Shown: positions 21,848 to 31,245, numbered from the stretch's first letter. The stretch is DNA of 64,000 nucleotides from Stenotrophomonas indicatrix (GCA_041545745.1 CP168152.1:3284001-3348000); one strand, 5' to 3'. Notes: generated from the sequence alone by a model not told the origin. Numbers and translations: made by a program.

Positions 21848-23478
21848 GGCGCTCGCCGCTACCGTGGTCGCGACGGATCCTGCTGGCACTGCTGGCGGGT
21901 GTAGCGACTGCAGTGGTCAGCCACGGCCAGTGGCTGTGGCGACAGGACGAGACCGCCTACGACCTGATGGTCGGCAGCTGGGATTACCGCCCAGACCCCA
22001 GCGTGCTGATCGTGGCCATCGACGAGGGCAGCCTGCAGCGGCTGGGTCAGTGGCCGTGGCCGCGCTCGGTGCATGCCCGTCTGCTGGACCGCTTGACCGA
22101 TGCCGGTGCCGAGCGGGTGGCACTGGACCTCATGCTGTCCGAGCCCGACCGCCGCGATGCGCGCCAGGATGCCGAGCTGGCAGCAGCGATCCGTCGCAAC
22201 GGCCGCGTAGTGCTGCCGGTCCTGGCCGCACCGGCTGCCGGCGACCGCATGGCCGAGGAGATGCTGCCCATCCCGTTGATTGCTGCCAACGCTGCCGCCA
22301 TCGGCCACAGTGACGTTGAAGTGGACGGCGATGGTGTCGCCCGCGGGATCTACCTGCATGCCGGCATCGGCCAGGCACACTGGCCGGCGCTTGGCCTGGC
22401 GTTGACGGGTCTGCCGCCGCAACACACGCAGGGCCTGCCCGACCCCGCCCCCGCGCTGGCCTCGCCCTATCAATGGCGTCGCGACGACTACGTGCGCGTG
22501 CGCTATGCCGGGCCGCCGGAACGCTTGCCGCAGGTGTCCTACGCCGATGTCCTTGAGGGGCGCGTGGATGCATCGATGCTGCGTGGCAGGCGCATCGTGG
22601 TGGGCATCACGGCCAGTGGCATCGCCCCTCGCCTGTTGACACCCACCACCCGCGAATACTGGATGAGCGGCAGCGAGTACCAGGCCAACATCGCCTCGAT
22701 GCTGCTGCAGGACAAGCAGATAGACGTGTTGCCCCGCGCTTGGCAGGACGCACTGGCCGGACTGCTGGTGGCGATGTGCGTACTGCTGCTCGGGCTGCGT
22801 CTGCCCTGGGTGGTTGCCCTGTGCTCGCTGCCCGCCGCGCCGCTGCTGAGCTGGCTGCTGCTGCGCACCGGCAGCCTCTGGTGGGCGCCGGCCAGCGCGC
22901 TGCTCGGCGTCGTGCTGGTGCTGACTGCATGGGCGACCTGGCGGATCGCCTCCTGGCACCGCCAGGCCAACCGTGATGCGCTGACCGGGCTGGGCAACCG
23001 CCTGCGCTTCGAACAGTCGCTGCAACAGGAATGCGACGCGGCACGCCGCAGTGGCAAGCCCCTGACCCTGGCCCTGATCGATGTCGACCACTTCAAGCAC
23101 CACAACGATCGTCATGGCCACCAGGTCGGCGACCGCGTGTTGTGCGAAGTGGCCCGCCTGATCCAGGCGCATGCCCGGCGCCCCCGTGACATGGCTGCCC
23201 GCTACGGAGGTGATGAGTTCGCACTGGTGCTGCCCGACACCCCGGTTGAAGGCGCACGGCAGGTAATCGAAGACCTGATCTCCTGCATACGCGGCCTGCC
23301 ACCGCCCGGCGATAGCAGCGACACAGGTGTCACCTTGACCATCGGCGTCTACACCCGTGTGCCGGACAGCGACCTGCAACCACATCATTTCGTCGAAGGC
23401 GCCGACAATGCGCTTTACCGGGCCAAGGACAATGGCCGCGACGGCTATGTGATCGACGGCGGCACGCCCGGGTCATAG
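21844..23478 (+). CDS. CHASE2-GGDEF diguanylate cyclase
   Basis: 544 residues from GTG at 21844. TM helix (about 10-30), a periplasmic CHASE2 sensor domain (VLIVAIDEGSLQRLGQWPWPRS, with RGRRIVVGITASG near its end), then three TM helices (about 295-370), and a cytoplasmic GGDEF domain. The catalytic motif GGDEF is intact (455-459), and RPRD sits exactly five residues upstream, an I-site for c-di-GMP product inhibition. It makes c-di-GMP, steering biofilm versus motility. The start was chosen because GTG overlaps the upstream stop; a longer frame beginning at 21700 lies inside the FecR gene and has no signal. CHASE2 ligand unknown. Confidence 0.93.
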   Translation: MRRSPLPWSRRILLALLAGVATAVVSHGQWLWRQDETAYDLMVGSWDYRPDPSVLIVAIDEGSLQRLGQWPWPRSVHARLLDRLTDAGAERVALDLMLSEPDRRDARQDAELAAAIRRNGRVVLPVLAAPAAGDRMAEEMLPIPLIAANAAAIGHSDVEVDGDGVARGIYLHAGIGQAHWPALGLALTGLPPQHTQGLPDPAPALASPYQWRRDDYVRVRYAGPPERLPQVSYADVLEGRVDASMLRGRRIVVGITASGIAPRLLTPTTREYWMSGSEYQANIASMLLQDKQIDVLPRAWQDALAGLLVAMCVLLLGLRLPWVVALCSLPAAPLLSWLLLRTGSLWWAPASALLGVVLVLTAWATWRIASWHRQANRDALTGLGNRLRFEQSLQQECDAARRSGKPLTLALIDVDHFKHHNDRHGHQVGDRVLCEVARLIQAHARRPRDMAARYGGDEFALVLPDTPVEGARQVIEDLISCIRGLPPPGDSSDTGVTLTIGVYTRVPDSDLQPHHFVEGADNALYRAKDNGRDGYVIDGGTPGS

Positions 23479-23567
23479 CGGCCGGCAGGCCTGACGTGGA
23501 TGCCACGGCCTACAACATACGCATGCGAATGGTCAGACTGGAGCCCCGCCCCCTGCCCGGTTCCCGC

Positions 23568-24020
23568 ATGAAAGCCAGCACGTTCCGCTTCGGCATCAAT
23601 CTGTGGCCACCGTTCCTGTTCACCGGCATCCATGTCACCCGGATCACTCCGGACTACCGGCAGATCGACGTGGAACTGCGCCTGCGCCCCTGGAACCGCA
23701 ACTACGTGGGCACCCACTTCGGCGGCAGCCTGTTCGCGATGACCGATCCGTTCTGGATGCTGGGCCTGATGCATACCCTTGGCCGTGACTATTACGTCTG
23801 GGATCGTGCCGGTGCGATCGATTTCCTCAAGCCCGGCCGTGGAACCGTGCGCACGTCCTTCCACATCGATGACGCCCTGTTGGATGAACTGCGTACGGCG
23901 GCGGCCGGTGGCGAAAAAGTGCTGCGCTGGTTCAGCAACGACGTGGTCGACGAAGCCGGCGAGGTCGTCGCGCAGGTACGCAAGCAGGTCTATGTGCGCT
24001 TGAAGCCACACGCACGGTAA
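23568..24020 (+). CDS. DUF4442 hot-dog-fold protein (thioesterase-like)
   Basis: 150 residues from MKASTFRFGINLWPPFLF. In-frame ATGs at 23496, 23523 and 23529 would extend it, and no start has a clear ribosome site. The core NRNYVGTHFGGSLFAMTDPFWMLGLM is the helix and HF-GG loop of DUF4442 hot-dog proteins related to PaaI/YiiD thioesterases, and the segment DRAGAIDFLKPGRGTVRTSFHI is the following strand. Probable acyl-CoA thioesterase or acyl-binding protein; the substrate cannot be told. It follows the cyclase gene by 89 bp on the same strand. Confidence 0.78.
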   Translation: MKASTFRFGINLWPPFLFTGIHVTRITPDYRQIDVELRLRPWNRNYVGTHFGGSLFAMTDPFWMLGLMHTLGRDYYVWDRAGAIDFLKPGRGTVRTSFHIDDALLDELRTAAAGGEKVLRWFSNDVVDEAGEVVAQVRKQVYVRLKPHAR

Positions 24021-24073
24021 AGCGGGCCGGCTGGCGCCCCGCTATCCTCTGCAGCCCTGCCATGGAGGCTGCC

Positions 24074-24794
24074 GTGCGCCTTTTTCGTCCTTGCTGCGGT
24101 ACTGACCGCCCTGCCCTTCGCCGCCGAAGCACTGGACGTGCCGCCGGTGCGCTACCCCACCCTGCCGGCGCACGCCGCTACGGCCAAGGGTTTCGTACCA
24201 GCCGGCTGGGCGCTGGAATACCGGATCGAAGGCGACCTCGACCACGACGGGCGCGCCGACCTTGCGCTGGTGCTGCGCCAGCAGGACCCGCGCAACATCA
24301 TCGAGCACGATGGGTTCGGCCCGTCGCCGTATGACAGCAACCCGCGCATCCTCGCCATCGCCTTCGCGCGACCGTCCGGCTACGTGCTGGCCGCGCAGAA
24401 CCACACGCTCATTCCGCGGCCGGACTCGCCCGTGCTCAGCGATGTGCTGGCCGAAGGCACCGGCGTGTCGATCCAGCGCGGCGCACTGCGGGTGGGCCTG
24501 TACTCGTTCTCCAGCGCGGGCAGCTGGTCGACGAGCACCACCACGTTCACGTTCCGCTGGCAGGAAGGCGACTTCGCGCTGATCGGCTACGACCGGGACT
24601 CGATGATGCGCAATTCCGGGCAGACCGAAGGCCTCAGCGTGAACTTCTCCACCGGCAAGGTGAAGCTGACCGAAGGCAGCATGCAGGACGACAAGGAACA
24701 GGTGCGCTGGCAGACCCTGGGTGACCGCAAGCGCTGGACGCTGGACAGCGTTGGCGATGGCTGGGCATTCAATCCGCTCGGCGACGGCGACTGA
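24074..24794 (+). CDS. Exported protein of unknown function; signal peptide frameshifted at a T5 run
   Basis: The main frame (open through 24794; first ATG 24138) encodes about 218 residues with a mature part LDVPPVRYPTLPAH... and a calcium-site-like GDLDHDGRADLALVL. Upstream in that frame the residues FVLAAVLTALPFAAEA form the end of a signal peptide, but no ATG/GTG lies in frame. A GTG at 24074, with GGAGG 5 nt before it, is in another frame and meets the signal peptide if one T is removed from the run at 24081-24085 (giving MRLFVLAAVLTALPFAAEA). So the gene looks frameshifted at a homopolymer: sequencing error, pseudogene, or slip-controlled. The body is otherwise intact with neighbour-like codon use. 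No family recognised. Confidence 0.7.
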
Positions 24795-24801
24795 GCCAGG
24801 G

Positions 24802-26073
24802 TCAGTCCGCCCGCAACGGCATCAAAAGATGCGGGCCCTCGCCTTCGCGCGCCGGTCCACGCCGCAATACCTGCAGGCGGCGACCGTCGGCAGACAGTTG
24901 TGGCATGCGGGCGTCCGAACGCCACAGCGCCGGCAACCGCGCCAGTGCCTCGTCGGGTGGCCCGGCCTGTTGCCGCAGCCAGCGCTGCGCGCCAAGCAGG
25001 CGGATCATCGCCGCTGCGTCCTGGCTGCGCGTCGCGTACTGTGCGTGGGACGGCCCGGCGATGGCGCTCAATGTGCATCCCAGCGGATTGGCCAGGCAGC
25101 CCACATCCCATCGGGGCGGTGGCGGCACAAGTAGCGGGACATCGGCTGCCAGCGCCTTCACTGCAGCGGGGCGGCATGCCCAGCCGAAATTGCCGGCGAT
25201 CCGGGCCAGGGTGTGGTCGCGATCCAGCAGCAGGCGGCTGCCTGCTGTCTGCGTGGACGCCTCGATGGCAGCCTTGTTCATCGCAAATTCGCCCTGCATC
25301 GCTTGGCACAGGCTCTGCTCGTCGGCGTCCAGCGGCTGCAGCGCCGCCTCGCAGGAGGCGGGCAGCACGTAATCCGGTGATTGCTCGACCAGCATGTCAC
25401 CCAGCAATGCAGCATGGGACCTCACCACGGCGGCACCCATCATGCTGTCCACCACCGTGCTGCCGGTGCGCATCATCCGCCGCCCGAACCGAACCGATCT
25501 GCAGCCTGCCTCGACGGCACCGGCAACATCGCCCTGCAGATAGGCCAGTGCCTGCGCACTGGCGCCATCCAACAGCGGCGTGTACGCCGGTAGTGGCAGG
25601 AGTTCGCTTTCGAAGGGCTGGAACGGGGAATCGAAACGATCATAGTCCGCCATCCGCGCCAGTCGCTCGTGCAGGCCGGAATGCCCGGCGTGTGCATCAA
25701 CGAAGCGCTGCGGATCAGCGCGTACCTGTGCCAGGCAGCCGACGGGCCCGACGGCACAACGACCTGCCCCATCCAGAGTCAACGGTGCGTGCCTGGCCGC
25801 CAGCAACGAGGCGTGCGACGCCTGCGATGGCGAGGCCTTCCAGCGCTGCAGATCGTCGGCCAACGCCACCTCACGCTGGGCCTGGTCCAGCCCATCGAAC
25901 GGCAGCGTCCACAGCAGGGCGAAGCCGTTGCGACCTTCGTTGGGTTGCACGGCCTCAAGCAGACGCCTGTCTTCCCGCTGGGCGGCCGACAACGGCCAGA
26001 ACCTCGACAGCAGCCATGCCGCGACGGCCATCACCATCAGACCCAGCATTGCCCAGCTCAACCGCCGCAGCAT
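24802..26073 (-). CDS. Membrane-anchored/exported protein of unknown function
   Basis: 423 residues from MLRRLSWAMLGLMVMAVAAWLL, a single N-terminal hydrophobic segment acting as anchor or signal. A GTG three codons upstream (26082) with AAGGA before it is an alternative. The body is helical, with Asp/Arg-rich stretches and two repeated Cys-containing pieces (GRCAVGPVGCLAQ; VGCLANPLGCTLSAI). I recognise no catalytic motif or family. It ends 7 bp from the convergent frameshifted gene and is divergent from the DUF502 gene, with about 85 bp for both promoters. Confidence 0.72.
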   Translation of the reverse strand: MLRRLSWAMLGLMVMAVAAWLLSRFWPLSAAQREDRRLLEAVQPNEGRNGFALLWTLPFDGLDQAQREVALADDLQRWKASPSQASHASLLAARHAPLTLDGAGRCAVGPVGCLAQVRADPQRFVDAHAGHSGLHERLARMADYDRFDSPFQPFESELLPLPAYTPLLDGASAQALAYLQGDVAGAVEAGCRSVRFGRRMMRTGSTVVDSMMGAAVVRSHAALLGDMLVEQSPDYVLPASCEAALQPLDADEQSLCQAMQGEFAMNKAAIEASTQTAGSRLLLDRDHTLARIAGNFGWACRPAAVKALAADVPLLVPPPPRWDVGCLANPLGCTLSAIAGPSHAQYATRSQDAAAMIRLLGAQRWLRQQAGPPDEALARLPALWRSDARMPQLSADGRRLQVLRRGPAREGEGPHLLMPLRAD

Positions 26074-26157
26074 CCTCAACACGGCATCCTTTCCCTGTAT
26101 GGCCTGCACCGCCAACGGACAGCGTAAACGAGAGGCCGCGACCGCTACAATGCGCGC

Positions 26158-26841
26158 ATGTCGCTCGAAGCCCCCGCCCTGGTTCCCCGCCCCTCCCTGC
26201 AGCGCCTGTTCCTGACCGGCCTGCTGACCCTGTTGCCGATCTGGCTGACCTGGGTGGTGGTCAAATTCGTGTTCGTGCTGCTGTCGGGCATTTCCAGCCC
26301 ACTGGTAGTGCCGCTGTCCGAACAGATCGCGACCAGCTTCCCGCATTACCTCGGCTGGGTCCGCGCCGAATGGATCCAGAACACCATCGCCCTGCTGGCC
26401 ACCCTGCTGGTGATCCTGGCGGTGGGCGTGGCCAGCCGCCGCGTGGTCGGCCAGCGTCTGCTGCGCTGGGTCGGTGCGATCATCAAGCGCATTCCGCTGG
26501 CCAGCATCATCTATGACAGCGCCAAGAAGCTGCTGGACATGCTGCAGACCGAGCCGGGCAGCACCCAGCGCGTGGTGCTGATCGACTTCCCGCACCGCGA
26601 CATGAAATCGGTCGGCCTGGTCACCCGTGTCATCAAGGAACAGGGCACCGACCGCGAACTGGCGGCCGTCTACGTGCCCACCACGCCGAACCCGACCTCG
26701 GGCTATCTGGAGATCGTGCCCGTCGAGCTGCTCACCCCGACCGACTGGACGGTGGACCAGGCGATGAGCTTCATCATTTCCGGCGGTGCAGTGGCGCCCT
26801 CCAGCGTTCCGTTCACCCGCGCCGGCGATCGTTCCGAATGA
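26158..26841 (+). CDS. DUF502 family membrane protein
   Basis: 227 residues, two transmembrane helices (about residues 15-45 and 75-100) with a TLLPIWLTWVVV first helix, followed by a soluble C-terminal half containing IPLASIIYDSAKKLLDML, VVLIDFPHRDMKSVGLVT and VPTTPNPTSGYLEIVP. These are the conserved blocks of DUF502. Role unknown; related plant COV proteins affect vascular patterning. The stop overlaps the next ATG by 4 nt (ATGA), so it is coupled to the queuosine transporter gene. Confidence 0.9.
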   Translation: MSLEAPALVPRPSLQRLFLTGLLTLLPIWLTWVVVKFVFVLLSGISSPLVVPLSEQIATSFPHYLGWVRAEWIQNTIALLATLLVILAVGVASRRVVGQRLLRWVGAIIKRIPLASIIYDSAKKLLDMLQTEPGSTQRVVLIDFPHRDMKSVGLVTRVIKEQGTDRELAAVYVPTTPNPTSGYLEIVPVELLTPTDWTVDQAMSFIISGGAVAPSSVPFTRAGDRSE

Positions 26842-27623
26842 GCGAGGCGTCGCACGCGCGCCCGCTGCAGGACCGCGCGGTCCTGCTGTTCATCGTGCTG
26901 GCCGCGTTCTTCTGTGGCAACGCAGTATTGGCCGAACTGATCGGGGTGAAGATCTTCGCCCTGGAAGACACCCTCGGCATCGACCCGCTGAACTGGAACC
27001 TGTTCGGCCAGACCGGCTCGTTGAGCTTCACCGCCGGCACGCTGCTGTGGCCGGTGGTGTTCATCATGACCGACACCATCAACGAATTCTTCGGCAAGCG
27101 CGGGGTGCGTTTCATCTCGTGGCTGGCGGTGGTGCTGATCGCCTACGGTTTCCTGTTCGCCTTCGCTGCGATCTCGCTGGCACCGGCCAGCTGGTGGGTG
27201 ACTTCGATGGATGCCCACGGCGTGCCCGATTACCAGGCCGCGTTCGCGGCGGTGTTCGGACAGGGCATGTGGACCATCGCCGGTTCGCTGGTGGCGTTCC
27301 TGTTCGGCCAGTTGATCGACGTGGCGGTGTTCCATCGCATCCGCCAGGCCACCGGCGAGCGCCATGTATGGCTGCGCGCAACGGGTTCCACCGCGGTCTC
27401 GCAGCTGGTGGACAGCTTCGTGGTGATCTGGATCGCCTTCGTGCTCGGGCCGCAGCACTGGCCGACATCGCTGTTCCTGGCGGTGAGCAGTGTCAACTAC
27501 GTCTACAAGATGGGCTTTGCGATCGCCCTGATTCCGTTGCTGTACCTGATGCGACGTGCAATCACCCGCTATCTGGGCGAACACCGCGCCGCCGACCTGC
27601 GCGCTGCGGCCGCGGCTGACTGA
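26838..27623 (+). CDS. yhhQ: Queuosine precursor transporter (YhhQ/QPTR family)
   Basis: 261 residues with six transmembrane helices. Typical blocks: NAVLAELIGVKIF, FIMTDTINEFFGKRGVRFISW, and STAVSQLVDSFVVIWIAFV. YhhQ imports queuosine precursors (preQ0/preQ1) for tRNA wobble modification. An extended loop of about 25 residues between the first two TMs is common in Xanthomonadaceae. Translationally coupled to the DUF502 gene by ATGA. Confidence 0.92.
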   Translation: MSEASHARPLQDRAVLLFIVLAAFFCGNAVLAELIGVKIFALEDTLGIDPLNWNLFGQTGSLSFTAGTLLWPVVFIMTDTINEFFGKRGVRFISWLAVVLIAYGFLFAFAAISLAPASWWVTSMDAHGVPDYQAAFAAVFGQGMWTIAGSLVAFLFGQLIDVAVFHRIRQATGERHVWLRATGSTAVSQLVDSFVVIWIAFVLGPQHWPTSLFLAVSSVNYVYKMGFAIALIPLLYLMRRAITRYLGEHRAADLRAAAAAD

Positions 27624-27719
27624 AGCCCCAGCGGCGCGCAAGCTGACTGCGCCCTCACGCTGGCCGTACGCGCGCGGATCGTGCAAGCTCCACGGTCTGT
27701 GTTCCACGGAAGCTTCTTG

Positions 27720-29663
27720 ATGCCGTATTCCCCCCGCGTCCTGGCCGCCGCCATCGCCGCGTTGTTCCTGTTCAGCGCCGTACCGCCGGCCGAAGCAGCG
27801 AAGAAGAAGGGCAGCCGCCCCGCCGCCGCGCAGACCCGCCAGGCTGCCAAGCCAAAGGCCCGCGCCGGCACACGTGCCACCCCGCCGGCCCGCGGCAGTT
27901 CGGCGCGCCGCGCCGCGCCGCGTCCGGTCGCCCCGGCCCGCGCAGTGCCCAAGCAGGTGCAACTGGAGCGCTTGTACGACGAATACTGGGATGCCTCCAT
28001 GCGGCTGAACCCGCTGCAGGCGACCTTCCAGGGCGAGCCGCGCTACAACGACCAGCTGCCCAACATCCTCTCCGCCGCCTGGCGCCAGCAATCGCACGAC
28101 TTCACCACCGAATGGCTGGGCAAGGTCGAGAAGATCGGCAGCGACGGCCTGCAGGGGCAGGACCTGCTCAGCTACGAGATCTTCGTGCGTGACGCCCGCG
28201 CCTCGCTGGCCGCCGAACGCTATCCGAGCTGGATGATGCCGATCAGCCAGTACTACAACGTCGGCAGCATCATGGCCATCCTCGGCGCCGGTGCGGGTGC
28301 GCAGCCGTTCAACACGGCCAAGGACTACGACACCTGGTCGCGACGCTCGCTCGGCATTCCCGACCTGTTCAACCAGGCCATCGACAACATGCGCCAGGGC
28401 ATGAAGGCCGGCGTTGTGCAGCCGCGCGACCTGATGGAAAAGGTCCTGCCGCAGCTGGACGCGGTGATCAAGCCGACCGCCGAAGAGAGCATCTTCTGGT
28501 CGCCGATCCGGACCATGCCGGAGTCCATCTCCGCCGAAGACAAGGCGCGCATCAGCGCCGAGTACAAGCGCATGATCGAACTGCGCATCATGCCGGCCTA
28601 CCGCGCCCTGCGTGGCTTCATCGCCACCGAATACCTGCCTGCCACGCGCAGCAGCAGCGGCCTGGGCGCCCTTCCCGATGGCCAGGCCTGGTACACCAAC
28701 CTGATCGTGCAGACCACCGCCAGCCAGCAGACCGCCGCGCAGCTGCACGCGCTGGGCGAACAGCGTGTGCAGGAGCTGCAGGCACAGATCACCACGGTGA
28801 TGCGCGATGGCAAGCTGCGCAGTTCGCAGGCCAAGCTGCTGCGCAGCATGCGCAACGACCGCCAGTTCCAGTACAGCGATGCCAACGCGCTGCTCAACCG
28901 TTACCGGCAGGTGCAGCAGCAGGTCGATGCACGCCTGCCGCAGGTGCTGGACACCCTGCCGAAGGCGCCGCTGCAGATCCATGCAGTGGAGCCGGAGCGC
29001 GCCATGACCGCCGCCGCAGCCTCCTACCAGCCGTCGCCCCCGGGACAACCCGGCGTGCTGTTCGTCAACACCCGCGACCTGCCCAGCCGCAAGCGCTGGA
29101 ACGTGCCGGTGCAGTATCTGCATGAGGCCATTCCCGGCCACCACGTGCAGCTGGGCCTGCAGCAGGAATTGACCAAGCTGCCGCGCTTCCGCCGCCTCGG
29201 CGGTGACCTCGCCTTCGTCGAAGGCTGGGGCCTGTATGCGGAAACCCTCGGCGAAGACCTCGGCGTGTACACCGATCCGTACGACCGCATCGGCTATCTG
29301 TATTCGCGCTTGCTGCGCGCCGCGCGCGTGGTCGCCGACACCGGCGTGCATGCGCAGGGCTGGAGCAAGCAGCAGGCCGTGACCTATCTGCAGAAGACCG
29401 TGGACATGAGCAGCGACGATGCCAACGCCGAGGTCGAACGGATCATGGCCCAGCCCGGCCAGGCGCTGTCCAACGTAGCGGGCCTGACCACGATCATCGC
29501 CCTGCGCGACAAGGCCAAGGCACGCCAGGGTGCAGCGTTCGACCTGCGCCGCTTCCATGCCGAAGTGCTGAAGGACGGTTCGATGCCACTGGATGTACTG
29601 GACCACAAGATCGAACGCTGGCTGGCCCAGCCGGCCGCGGCAACGCCTGCACCCGCACCCTGA
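27720..29663 (+). CDS. DUF885 peptidase-like exported protein
   Basis: 647 residues. Signal peptide (MPYSPRVLAAAIAALFLFSAVPPAEA), then a low-complexity Ala/Arg/Lys/Pro linker (about residues 25-80), then the DUF885 domain. The putative zinc site HEAIPGHHVQ (468-477) and EGWGLYAE (501-508) are intact, as in the family related to M3/M32-type HExxH-helix peptidases. Probably a periplasmic peptidase of unknown substrate. The ATG at 27720 directly precedes the signal peptide and is preferred to 27681. It is 16 bp from the beta-lactamase-like gene. Confidence 0.9.
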   Translation: MPYSPRVLAAAIAALFLFSAVPPAEAAKKKGSRPAAAQTRQAAKPKARAGTRATPPARGSSARRAAPRPVAPARAVPKQVQLERLYDEYWDASMRLNPLQATFQGEPRYNDQLPNILSAAWRQQSHDFTTEWLGKVEKIGSDGLQGQDLLSYEIFVRDARASLAAERYPSWMMPISQYYNVGSIMAILGAGAGAQPFNTAKDYDTWSRRSLGIPDLFNQAIDNMRQGMKAGVVQPRDLMEKVLPQLDAVIKPTAEESIFWSPIRTMPESISAEDKARISAEYKRMIELRIMPAYRALRGFIATEYLPATRSSSGLGALPDGQAWYTNLIVQTTASQQTAAQLHALGEQRVQELQAQITTVMRDGKLRSSQAKLLRSMRNDRQFQYSDANALLNRYRQVQQQVDARLPQVLDTLPKAPLQIHAVEPERAMTAAAASYQPSPPGQPGVLFVNTRDLPSRKRWNVPVQYLHEAIPGHHVQLGLQQELTKLPRFRRLGGDLAFVEGWGLYAETLGEDLGVYTDPYDRIGYLYSRLLRAARVVADTGVHAQGWSKQQAVTYLQKTVDMSSDDANAEVERIMAQPGQALSNVAGLTTIIALRDKAKARQGAAFDLRRFHAEVLKDGSMPLDVLDHKIERWLAQPAAATPAPAP

Positions 29664-29679
29664 CCATCACGGAGCTGCC

Positions 29680-30750
29680 ATGCGCCCCGCCGCCCTGCTG
29701 TGTATCGCCGTCCTCGCTGTGCTGCCGTCGATCACCTTGGCGGCAGCACCGCTGGCGCCGCCGGATGCAGGCATCGATGGCCTGATGCAGGCCTACGATG
29801 GGCAGGTGCCGGGTGCGGCGGTGCTGGTACTGCACGACGGGCAACCGGTATTCCGCCGCGGCTACGGGTTGGCCGTGGTCGAAGATGGCAGCGCAGCGAC
29901 ACCGGCCAGCAATTTCCGCCTGGCCTCGGTCAGCAAGCAGTTCACTGCTGCCGCCGTGCTGTTGCTGGTCGAGGATGGCCGCCTTGCGCTGGACCAGCCG
30001 GCGCGGCGCTGGCTGCCGGAACTGCCGCCCGCCGCTGCCGCCATCACCCTGCGCCAGTTGCTGTCGCACACCAGCGGCCTGCTGGACTACGAAGACCTGA
30101 TGGACCCTGCCGACACCCGGCAGGTGCACGACGCCGATGTGCTGGCCCTGCTCGCCCGCGAAGATCGGCTCGCCTTCGCACCCGGTACGCAGTACCGCTA
30201 CAGCAACAGCGGCTACGCATTGCTGGCGCTGATCGTCGGCCGTGCCGCCGGCACCGGTTTTGCCAGCTTCCTGCAGCAGCGGATCTTCCAACCACTGGGC
30301 ATGGTGCATACCGTCGCCCACCAGGACGGCGTCGATGTGGTGGCGCAGCGTGCCTATGGCTACAGCGAAGTCAGCGGCCACTGGCAGCGCACCGACCAGA
30401 GCACCACCAGCGCCGTACTCGGCGACGGCGGCATCTACGCCTCGCTGGACGATCTCGCGCGCTGGGATGCAGCCCTGTACGACGACCGCCTGCTGTCAGT
30501 CGCATCACGCAAGGCGATGTTCAGCCCAGCCACCGCCACCACTGAAGCGGACGTGCCGCATTACGGTTTCGGCTGGCGCTTGAATGGCCGCATGCACTGG
30601 CACAGTGGTGAGAGCATCGGCTTCCGCAACGTGATCCTGCGCTACCCGGACAAACACCTGACCGTGATCGTGCTGAGCAACCGCAACGCCCCCGAACCCT
30701 ATCCGCTGGCGCTGAAGATCGCCCAGCGCTGGCTGGACACCCTGCAATGA
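29680..30750 (+). CDS. Serine beta-lactamase-like hydrolase (class C / esterase fold)
   Basis: 356 residues with a signal peptide (about 1-22). The nucleophile motif SVSK (Ser83-Lys86) lies in FRLASVSKQFTAAAV; the YxN motif is YSN in QYRYSNSGYALL; the third motif is HSGE instead of KTG, as in EstB-like and D-aminopeptidase/LACTB-type members rather than true AmpC. Periplasmic ester or amide hydrolase; antibiotic resistance cannot be inferred from it. GGAG lies 5 nt upstream of the ATG. The stop overlaps the VOC gene start by 4 nt (ATGA). Confidence 0.88.
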   Translation: MRPAALLCIAVLAVLPSITLAAAPLAPPDAGIDGLMQAYDGQVPGAAVLVLHDGQPVFRRGYGLAVVEDGSAATPASNFRLASVSKQFTAAAVLLLVEDGRLALDQPARRWLPELPPAAAAITLRQLLSHTSGLLDYEDLMDPADTRQVHDADVLALLAREDRLAFAPGTQYRYSNSGYALLALIVGRAAGTGFASFLQQRIFQPLGMVHTVAHQDGVDVVAQRAYGYSEVSGHWQRTDQSTTSAVLGDGGIYASLDDLARWDAALYDDRLLSVASRKAMFSPATATTEADVPHYGFGWRLNGRMHWHSGESIGFRNVILRYPDKHLTVIVLSNRNAPEPYPLALKIAQRWLDTLQ

Positions 30751-31151
30751 CCACCGAAACCACCGGCCTGCTGGGCATCCACCATGCCGCACTGATCTGC
30801 AGCGACTACGCGCGCTCGAAAGACTTCTACGTGCGCGTGCTGGGCCTGCGCATACTGGCCGAGAACCGCCGCACCGCACGCGACTCGTGGAAGCTGGACC
30901 TCGCCCTGCCCGATGGCGGCCAACTGGAGCTGTTCTCCTTCCCCTCGCCGCCCGCACGGCCCAGCCGCCCCGAAGCCCAGGGTCTGCGCCACCTCGCGTT
31001 CCGGGTGGCTGCGCTGGAACCGTTCATCGAACGCCTGGCCAGCCATGGCGTAGCCTGCGAACCGATCCGCGTGGACGAATACACCGGCCGCCGCTTCACC
31101 TTCTTCGCCGACCCCGACGACCTGCCGCTGGAGCTGTACGAGATCGGTTGA
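30747..31151 (+). CDS. VOC-family protein, YaeR/GloA2-like
   Basis: 134 residues, one vicinal-oxygen-chelate domain. Blocks HHAALICSDYARSKDFYVRVLG, ELFSFPSPPARPSRPEAQGLRH, CEPIRVDEYTGRRFTFFADPDD and PLELYEIG match the E. coli YaeR family nearly end to end. Metal ligands would be His12 or His13, Glu in LELF, His in LRHLAF and Glu in LELYE. Substrate unknown; YaeR is often listed as glyoxalase-like. Coupled by ATGA to the upstream hydrolase gene. Confidence 0.9.
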   Translation: MTTETTGLLGIHHAALICSDYARSKDFYVRVLGLRILAENRRTARDSWKLDLALPDGGQLELFSFPSPPARPSRPEAQGLRHLAFRVAALEPFIERLASHGVACEPIRVDEYTGRRFTFFADPDDLPLELYEIG

Positions 31152-31174
31152 GCGATTTTCAATCGCGGACATTC

Positions 31175-31217
31175 ATCCACGCGTGGAGTGGATCTGCGTG
31201 TCGACCAAGGTCGACAC
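31175..31217. repeat. Two adjacent REP-like palindromes
   Basis: 31175-31193 is a variant of the ATCCACGC...GTGGAT hairpin. 31198-31217 is GTGTCGACC-AA-GGTCGACAC, followed by CTACC, the reverse complement of a GTAG-type head. Related GTCGACCTTGGTCG hairpins occur at 38456-38529. Confidence 0.7.
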
Positions 31218-31245
31218 CTACCAACAGCAGCGGGAGCCTGTCGAA

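Noticed and set aside
26703..29606. 967-codon minus-strand frame across the DUF502 to DUF885 genes
   Set aside because: Covers several well-supported genes with a His/Gly/Ala-rich meaningless product.
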